From an uncultured Collinsella sp. (GTDB taxonomy: Bacteria; Actinomycetota; Coriobacteriia; Coriobacteriales; Coriobacteriaceae): a stretch of 64,000 bases of DNA. Made by a program: the position numbers and the translations under genes. The stretch is from positions 151,748-215,747 of the forward strand of contig UQHV01000001.1 of assembly GCA_900540895.1 (NCBI GenBank), read 5' to 3'. The notes below the pieces were generated by a model that saw only the letters and a program-made list of their open reading frames with translations, did not search any database and was not told the DNA's origin. This document shows positions 59,144-64,000 of the stretch, in pieces. Positions within the stretch are counted from its first letter, which is position 1. Every line of letters starts with the position of its first letter.

Positions 59144-61294
59144 TTAGTACTGACTCTCGTGCTTGCTAAAGAAGTCGAAGCGCGGGGGCAGCGGCTTCAC
59201 GCGGTGCTCGCCGGGCTTCTCGCCCAGGCTCTCCACAAACTCGTCCGTGGAGGCAAAGATGTTGTCCCAGCTAAAGAAGGCGACCGGGTCGACGTCGAAG
59301 TACTCGCAGATGAGCTCGCAGCCGGTCGGGACGATGCCGTGCATCAGGACGGTCGCCACGCGCAGCTCGGTAAAGGCGTCGACCAGGGCCTGCTTCATGG
59401 CGGCGTTGGCTGGCTCGCCCTCGAGCTTGTTGGCGGCCTTGGAGGCATCGCTCCAACGCTTGTTGGCGGCGCGCAGGTAGTCGTCGCACACGGCGAGCGC
59501 GCGGTGCGTCTCGAACTTGTACATGGCCTGTTCAAAGGCAAGGGCGGCCTGCTCGGCAGCCTCGGCCACGGCAGCAGAGGCGGCACCGGCGGGAATGCAG
59601 CCGTTGCGATAGGGGCCTTCGTCGCCCTCCTTGACGGCGACGCCGTAGAAGCAGCTGCGGGCCAGGCGGTTGAACACGCCGGTCAGCAGCGCGCTCTCCT
59701 TAAGGGCCGGGTCGATAACGCGCTTGTCGTCGCAGGCGCGCACCTCGTTGCCGTCCTTGTCCTTGCCGGTCACGCGGGTGTCGTATGCCTTGGGGCTAAA
59801 GCTCACCGGCTTCTCGGACAGGCCGAGCGACAGCCAATGCGCGCGCATCTGCTCGCAGGTGTAGTGGTTGAGCAGGTCGTCTGCCGGCGGGGGAGGCGTC
59901 TGCGAGGACGAGCTGGCCTTTTTGCCCATGTAGAGCAGGTGGTAGCAGGCGCTGACGGTGCTCTGCGTGAGGTCCCAACCCAGGGCCTCCCACATGGCGG
60001 TCTGCGCGATGCAGTAGAAGTAGATGTTGTCCTGGCCGATGAACTGGTAGATCTGTGCGTCGTCAGAGCACCACCAGTCGCGCCAGTCGAGCGAGCTGTG
60101 CTGGTAGGCGGGTGCGGGTACCTGCGTGGAATCGGCGGCGGGCTCGCCCATGAGGGCGGCGTCCTGGGCGGCGACACCCTCAGTTACGCCGGCGGCGCGG
60201 GCATCGCGGGCGAGCACGGTGCGGGTGTAGCTGATGGGCGCCCACAGGCTCTCGGGCCAGCACCAGCAGGTGACGTCGTTCACACCGTCGACCTCGGGTA
60301 CCGGAACGCCCCAGTCGATGTTACCGGTGATGCGGAAGGGCACGAGCGCCTTGCCGCTGCGGAAGCGCACTCCGCCGTTGGCGAGCACCGCATGGGCGTC
60401 GTCGCGCTCCTTCCAGCTGGGGAAGGTGACGGTAAAGCTGCTCTTGTTGCCCTCGGGCTCCAGCACGGTGTGCTCGGGGAGCTGGTCCTCGACGGCGTCG
60501 AAGGCCTCGCGGAACTTGTTCTGGATGTAGAGCTGCGCCGGCAGCAGCCACTCTTCCATGGTCTTGGAGACCACGGAACGAACCTGCGGGTTCTGGGCGA
60601 GCTTGGCGGTATAGGTCTTCATAAAGTCGAGGTAGGCCGGCAGGTCGAAGTAGAGGTTGTCGACCGGGCGCAGCTCGGGCACCTCGCCGGTGAGCTGGCT
60701 CTTGGGCGCGATGAGCTCCTCGGGCTCAAACTGGTGACCCAGGTCGCACTCGTCGGCATAGGCCTTCTCGGACTTGCAGCCCTGGATGGGGCAGCGGCCG
60801 ATCACCTGGCGGCCATTGAGGAACGTGCCGGCCTTGGCGTCGTAGAACTGCAGCGTGGAGCGCTTGGAGATGGTGCCCTGCTCGTGCAGGCGCTCGATAA
60901 TCTCGGCGGTAACCTCGTTGTGAATCTGCGCGGCCGGCTCAAGGCCCGAGCCGCCGTAGATATCGCAGCTGATGTTGTAGTTGTTGAGGGTCGCGGCCTG
61001 GCGGGAGTGGTTGGACTCGACGTACTCGCTAATGGACTTGTCGTAGCCCTCGTTCTCCTTGAGCTTGCGGTAGCTCTCCATGATGGGCGAGCCGTAGCAG
61101 TCGGTACCCGAGGTGAAGATGACGTTCTCGCGGCCCAGACGGTCGCGCAGGAAGCGGGCGAAGAAGTCGGCCGGGACAAAGACGCCACCAACGTGGCCAA
61201 AGTGAAGGCCCTTGTTGCCGTAGGGCTCGCCGGCGGTAACGATGGCGCGGCGAGGCCAACTTGGACGGTCGTTCATGGAGTATTTGGATGCCAT
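59144..61294 (-). CDS. metG: Methionyl-tRNA synthetase with a degenerate KMSKS loop
   Basis: A 716-residue class I aminoacyl-tRNA synthetase of the methionine type. The HIGH-type motif is HFGH (31-34) in GLHFGHVGG. A CP domain contains a possible zinc site (CPIQGC, then CDLGHQ). WGVPVPEVDGVNDVTCWCWPE and the helical anticodon-binding region follow. The KMSKS position, near residue 455, reads MGKKASSSSQTPPPPADD, keeping two lysines and a run of serines but not the consensus. The start at 61294 has AAGGAG 4 nt upstream; the earlier open frame lacks a site. No second metG was seen in the window. Confidence 0.88.
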   Translation of the reverse strand: MASKYSMNDRPSWPRRAIVTAGEPYGNKGLHFGHVGGVFVPADFFARFLRDRLGRENVIFTSGTDCYGSPIMESYRKLKENEGYDKSISEYVESNHSRQAATLNNYNISCDIYGGSGLEPAAQIHNEVTAEIIERLHEQGTISKRSTLQFYDAKAGTFLNGRQVIGRCPIQGCKSEKAYADECDLGHQFEPEELIAPKSQLTGEVPELRPVDNLYFDLPAYLDFMKTYTAKLAQNPQVRSVVSKTMEEWLLPAQLYIQNKFREAFDAVEDQLPEHTVLEPEGNKSSFTVTFPSWKERDDAHAVLANGGVRFRSGKALVPFRITGNIDWGVPVPEVDGVNDVTCWCWPESLWAPISYTRTVLARDARAAGVTEGVAAQDAALMGEPAADSTQVPAPAYQHSSLDWRDWWCSDDAQIYQFIGQDNIYFYCIAQTAMWEALGWDLTQSTVSACYHLLYMGKKASSSSQTPPPPADDLLNHYTCEQMRAHWLSLGLSEKPVSFSPKAYDTRVTGKDKDGNEVRACDDKRVIDPALKESALLTGVFNRLARSCFYGVAVKEGDEGPYRNGCIPAGAASAAVAEAAEQAALAFEQAMYKFETHRALAVCDDYLRAANKRWSDASKAANKLEGEPANAAMKQALVDAFTELRVATVLMHGIVPTGCELICEYFDVDPVAFFSWDNIFASTDEFVESLGEKPGEHRVKPLPPRFDFFSKHESQY

Positions 61295-61426
61295 GGGACT
61301 CCTTCGCATATGGTGAGAGCGCACCCGGGCACAGGGCCTGGCTGCGCGGTGGTCAATTCGTGCATATCGTTCGACATTATCGCACATGCGGACGGGTACG
61401 TGACAGGGGCGCTATCCTAAGATGCT

Positions 61427-61996
61427 ATGAATGAGATTTCCAACATACATGCGTTTGAGGACGAGGATTTTCTGCACGCCTGCTTTGTGTGGGGGATGGC
61501 CGTGCTTGGCGCATTTGCCGTGTGTCTGGTGCCGGTGTTTATGCTGCTGGGCGGGCCCGCGGACCTGGATGCGGCGGATGCGGGCGGTTGGACGGCCGTT
61601 TTGGGCTGGATAGTCGGCTTGGCTGCGGTTTCGGCGGCGTCATTTGCCGTGCACGAGCTGGTGCACGGTGTGTTATTTAAGCTTCTGGCGCCTGCGGGCG
61701 CGAAGGTGACCTTTGGGGCGAATCGCGAGACGGCGATGATCTATGCCTGCGCCGAGGGCGTGGTCTATTCGCGCCGGCGGTACGTGGCAGTTTGCCTGGC
61801 GCCGACGGTTGTTGTGACGGCGGCGTTTGCCCTGGGGTTTGCGTTTTCGGGCTATCCGCTGATGTGCTACCTGGCGGCCGGCTTGCATTTGTCGGGCTGT
61901 GTGGGCGACTGGTATTACGTGCGGACCATCCTGCGCGACCGCCGCATTGTCGCCTGCGAGGACACGTCCTTTGGCGTCCGCTTTTTCGCAAGGTAG
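61427..61996 (+). CDS. DUF3267-type membrane metalloprotease-like protein
   Basis: A 189-residue integral membrane protein with about four helices. It has HELVHGVLFKLL (an HExxH-type zinc motif) in a helix, followed by the TMVYACAEGVVY-like segment of DUF3267 proteins (here TAMIYACAEGVVYSRRR). This resembles small membrane-embedded peptidases. Substrate unknown. It is divergent from metG. The ribosome site is weak. Confidence 0.82.
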   Translation: MNEISNIHAFEDEDFLHACFVWGMAVLGAFAVCLVPVFMLLGGPADLDAADAGGWTAVLGWIVGLAAVSAASFAVHELVHGVLFKLLAPAGAKVTFGANRETAMIYACAEGVVYSRRRYVAVCLAPTVVVTAAFALGFAFSGYPLMCYLAAGLHLSGCVGDWYYVRTILRDRRIVACEDTSFGVRFFAR

Positions 61997-62005
61997 TCTT
62001 TTGGG

Positions 62006-62038
62006 ATGATTTTTCTGGGACGGGGATTAAAAAATCAT
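62006..62038. repeat. Inverted repeat with a GGGACGGGG loop
   Basis: ATGATTTTT (62006-62014) pairs with AAAAATCAT (62030-62038). The loop contains GGGACGGGG, as in the element at 5521-5583. It sits just upstream of the queH ribosome site. Confidence 0.55.
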
Positions 62039-62057
62039 TGTGGGAGAGGAGATGTCC

Positions 62058-62633
62058 ATGAAGCCGTTGCTGCTGCACGCTTGCTGCGCGCCGTGCTCGC
62101 TGGAACCGGTTCGTCTGCTGCGCGAGGAGGGGTTTGAACCCACGATTTGCTGGACCAATCCCAATATCCAGCCGCGCGATGAATGGCAGCGGCGCTTGGA
62201 CGAGCTGCGCCGGTGGTGTGCCGATGGCGGCATTGAGCTCATCGAGGCGGGGGAGGACCGCGAGCGTTGGGAGGCCGGCGTGGCCCCGTTGGGCGCCAAT
62301 CGAGCCCGTCGCTGTCGCGCGTGCTATGCTCTGCGCCTGGCCGAGGCGTGCCGCGTGGCCCAGGAGCGCGGGTTCGAATATGTGGGTACGACGCTCGCCG
62401 TCTCGCCGTATCAGCTGTTCGATACCTGTAATGACGTGCTTGAGCGCTTGGCGGCGGCACATGGGCTCACCCCGGTCATTCGCGATTTTCGCCCGTATTA
62501 CCCCGAGGCCACGCGCCGTTCGCGCGAGCTGGGCATGTATCGGCAGAATTATTGCGGCTGCCGATTCTCGGCCGTCGAGGCGGCCATGGACCGCGCCCGC
62601 ATCCGCGACGAGCGCAAAGCGTCCAAAAAGTAG
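62058..62633 (+). CDS. queH: Epoxyqueuosine reductase QueH
   Basis: QueH reduces epoxyqueuosine to queuosine in tRNA, the last step of the pathway, and is the anaerobic-type alternative to QueG. The 191-residue protein has the N-terminal HACCAPC (Cys9, Cys10, Cys13), a CRACYALR segment and NYCGCRFS near the end, matching the cysteine-rich Fe-S and metal sites of the family. Start at 62058 chosen because AGGAG is 8 nt upstream. queA, which forms epoxyqueuosine, follows 64 bp later. Confidence 0.94.
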   Translation: MKPLLLHACCAPCSLEPVRLLREEGFEPTICWTNPNIQPRDEWQRRLDELRRWCADGGIELIEAGEDRERWEAGVAPLGANRARRCRACYALRLAEACRVAQERGFEYVGTTLAVSPYQLFDTCNDVLERLAAAHGLTPVIRDFRPYYPEATRRSRELGMYRQNYCGCRFSAVEAAMDRARIRDERKASKK

Positions 62634-62697
62634 TTCTTTTGGGCTGACAGCCTGCTAGGATGTAGAGCGGACTTTAGCTATATAAGGAGTATCCGAC

Positions 62698-63915
62698 GTG
62701 TCTATGCGTACCGATGATTTTGACTACAACCTTCCCGAGGAACTGATTGCCCAGACTCCTGCCGAGCCGCGCGACTCCTGCCGCCTGCTGGTGGTGGATC
62801 GCAAGGGCTCCCAGGCGGGAACGCCGCTGGAGCACGGCGGTACCGTCGAGCACCGCATCTTCCGTGACATCATCGACTATATCGAGCCGGGCGATGTGCT
62901 CGTCATCAACAAGACGCGCGTGATGCCGGCCCGCCTGATCGGTCGCAAGACGGGCTCGGGCGGCGTGGTCGAGACGCTGCTGCTCAAGCGCCGCGAGGAT
63001 GTTGACCCGCTGGGTCACGTTTGGGAGTGCCTGGTCAAGCCGGGCAAGCGCCTGAAGCCCGGTGCTCAGATTGAGTATCGCGCCGGTGGCGCCCATGCGC
63101 CCGAGGGTGCGCCCGTGGTGCTGACGGCCGAGGTTGTCGACTTTGTCACCGATAGCCGCGGTGGCCGTCTGGTGCGCTTTGAGCCGGCCGGTTGCAATGC
63201 CGCCGGCGAGCAGCGCACGCTCGACGAGGCCATCCATGCTGCCGGTCACGTGCCGCTGCCGCCCTACATTACCGATTACGAGGGCGATCCCGAGAAGTAC
63301 CAGACCGTCTACGCCATGAAGGAAGAGCACTCAGCTGCCGCTCCCACGGCGGGTCTGCACTTTACCCCCGAGCTTATGGCCGCTATCGAGGCCAAGGGTG
63401 CGAAGTTTGCCGCCGTCGAGCTCGAGGTGGGCATCGATACCTTCCGTCTGGTGGAGGAGGACGATCCCACGCAGCATGTGATGCACACCGAGCGCTACCA
63501 CGTGTCGCAGGAAGTTGTCGACGCCGTGCATAAGGCGAAGGCCGAGGGACATCGCGTGATCGCCGTCGGCACCACCGCGGTGCGCTCGCTCGAGAGCGCG
63601 TTTGACGCAGACGCGCCGGTGTCCGATCCGGCCGTGACGGCGCGCTATTTTGAAGGCCGCGAGGATGGCGCCGACACGCTCGGCCGCGGTGACATCGTGG
63701 TACGCGAGAACGCGACAACGCAGCTCTACCTCATGCCTGGCTCGACCTATCACGTGGTCGACGCACTGATCACCAACTTCCACGTGCCGCGTTCCACGCT
63801 CATGATGCTCGTGAGCGCGCTTGCCTCCCGCGACCAGATCATGGATGCCTACGCCGCCGCTATCGAAGAACGTTATCGCTTCTTCAGCTTTGGCGATGCC
63901 ATGCTCATTTGTTAG
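62698..63915 (+). CDS. queA: S-adenosylmethionine:tRNA ribosyltransferase-isomerase QueA
   Basis: QueA transfers and isomerises ribose from SAM to preQ1-tRNA, forming epoxyqueuosine, the substrate of the preceding QueH. The 405-residue chain begins DDFDYNLPEELIAQTPAEPRDS and has NKTRVMPARL, LVKPGKRLKPG, PLPPYI, SAAAPTAGLHFTPEL and TNFHVPRSTLMMLV, all QueA marks. It is longer than usual owing to two inserts (near 38-52 and 165-180). TAAGGAG lies 8 nt before a GTG at 62698; an ATG two codons later is the alternative. Confidence 0.96.
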   Translation: MSMRTDDFDYNLPEELIAQTPAEPRDSCRLLVVDRKGSQAGTPLEHGGTVEHRIFRDIIDYIEPGDVLVINKTRVMPARLIGRKTGSGGVVETLLLKRREDVDPLGHVWECLVKPGKRLKPGAQIEYRAGGAHAPEGAPVVLTAEVVDFVTDSRGGRLVRFEPAGCNAAGEQRTLDEAIHAAGHVPLPPYITDYEGDPEKYQTVYAMKEEHSAAAPTAGLHFTPELMAAIEAKGAKFAAVELEVGIDTFRLVEEDDPTQHVMHTERYHVSQEVVDAVHKAKAEGHRVIAVGTTAVRSLESAFDADAPVSDPAVTARYFEGREDGADTLGRGDIVVRENATTQLYLMPGSTYHVVDALITNFHVPRSTLMMLVSALASRDQIMDAYAAAIEERYRFFSFGDAMLIC

Positions 63916-64000
63916 TTACGCGGTTCTACGAACCGCGTAACGGCTCGACGCTGCGCGGGCCGCATTTGGACAATCTGACGTTCAACTTCAAGGGCGCGAC
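63915..64000. repeat. Structured intergenic element with GTTACGCGGTT hairpin, copy 2 (cut by window end)
   Basis: Starts on the last base of the queA stop codon. GTTACGCGGTT (63915-63925) pairs perfectly with 63931-63941. CTCGACGCTGCGCG and CAATCTG follow, as in copy 1 at 23657. The rest lies beyond the window. Confidence 0.75.

Overview
The window reads as GC-rich chromosomal DNA from an anaerobic actinobacterium of the Coriobacteriia, most likely Collinsella or a close relative. This is an inference. It rests on codon bias, on anaerobe markers (superoxide reductase, class III fructose-bisphosphatase, formate-tetrahydrofolate ligase, QueH) and on several short palindromic repeat families. 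No rRNA, tRNA, prophage, transposase gene or CRISPR array was seen.

Layout. 1-6.8 kb: an M42 aminopeptidase cut by the window edge, an HTH-HipA-like kinase gene between two copies of a palindromic repeat, mnmA, cysK with a divergent Rrf2/IscR-type regulator, a small membrane protein and a TrpR-like regulator. 6.8-26.1 kb: a DNA-metabolism block with an AddB-like and an AddA-like helicase-nuclease, dnaE, a SWIM-SNF2 helicase and ruvCAB. A superoxide reductase and a NadE homologue that has lost both catalytic centres sit inside this block. 26.2-33.9 kb: fhs, a PASTA-like membrane protein, a cation efflux transporter, a zinc-ribbon protein, a YhcG-type nuclease and a possible 30-residue peptide gene. 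34-38.3 kb: surface functions, namely a Tat-exported PI-PLC-like protein and two paralogous lipoproteins. 38.6-44.3 kb: a cyclodeaminase-family protein with a FolD variant, a C69 dipeptidase, and a phasin-like protein with a UbiB-family kinase. Two MITE-like inverted-repeat elements lie in this stretch.

44.4-52.1 kb holds the most interesting locus. A terminator and promoter are followed by a well-formed cobalamin riboswitch, then a gene for a surface protein of about 2,000 residues. That protein carries six Ig-like repeats, four DUF4430 (transcobalamin-like) domains, a beta-propeller and a C-terminal membrane anchor. An overlapping second gene encodes a membrane-anchored single DUF4430 protein. 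The arrangement suggests a cell-surface corrinoid capture system. Downstream is a three-unit, 62-bp tandem array of alternating palindromes.

52.2-64 kb: two GtrA-like proteins, class III FBPase, a DegV protein, a TIM-barrel protein, an RsmB/F-type methyltransferase, methionyl-tRNA synthetase with a changed KMSKS loop, a DUF3267 membrane protein, and queH with queA.

Genes that plausibly work together are fhs, the cyclodeaminase gene and folD (one-carbon tetrahydrofolate metabolism), addAB, ruvCAB and dnaE (replication and recombination), and mnmA, queH and queA (tRNA wobble modification). Start codons were chosen from visible Shine-Dalgarno sequences and family lengths.
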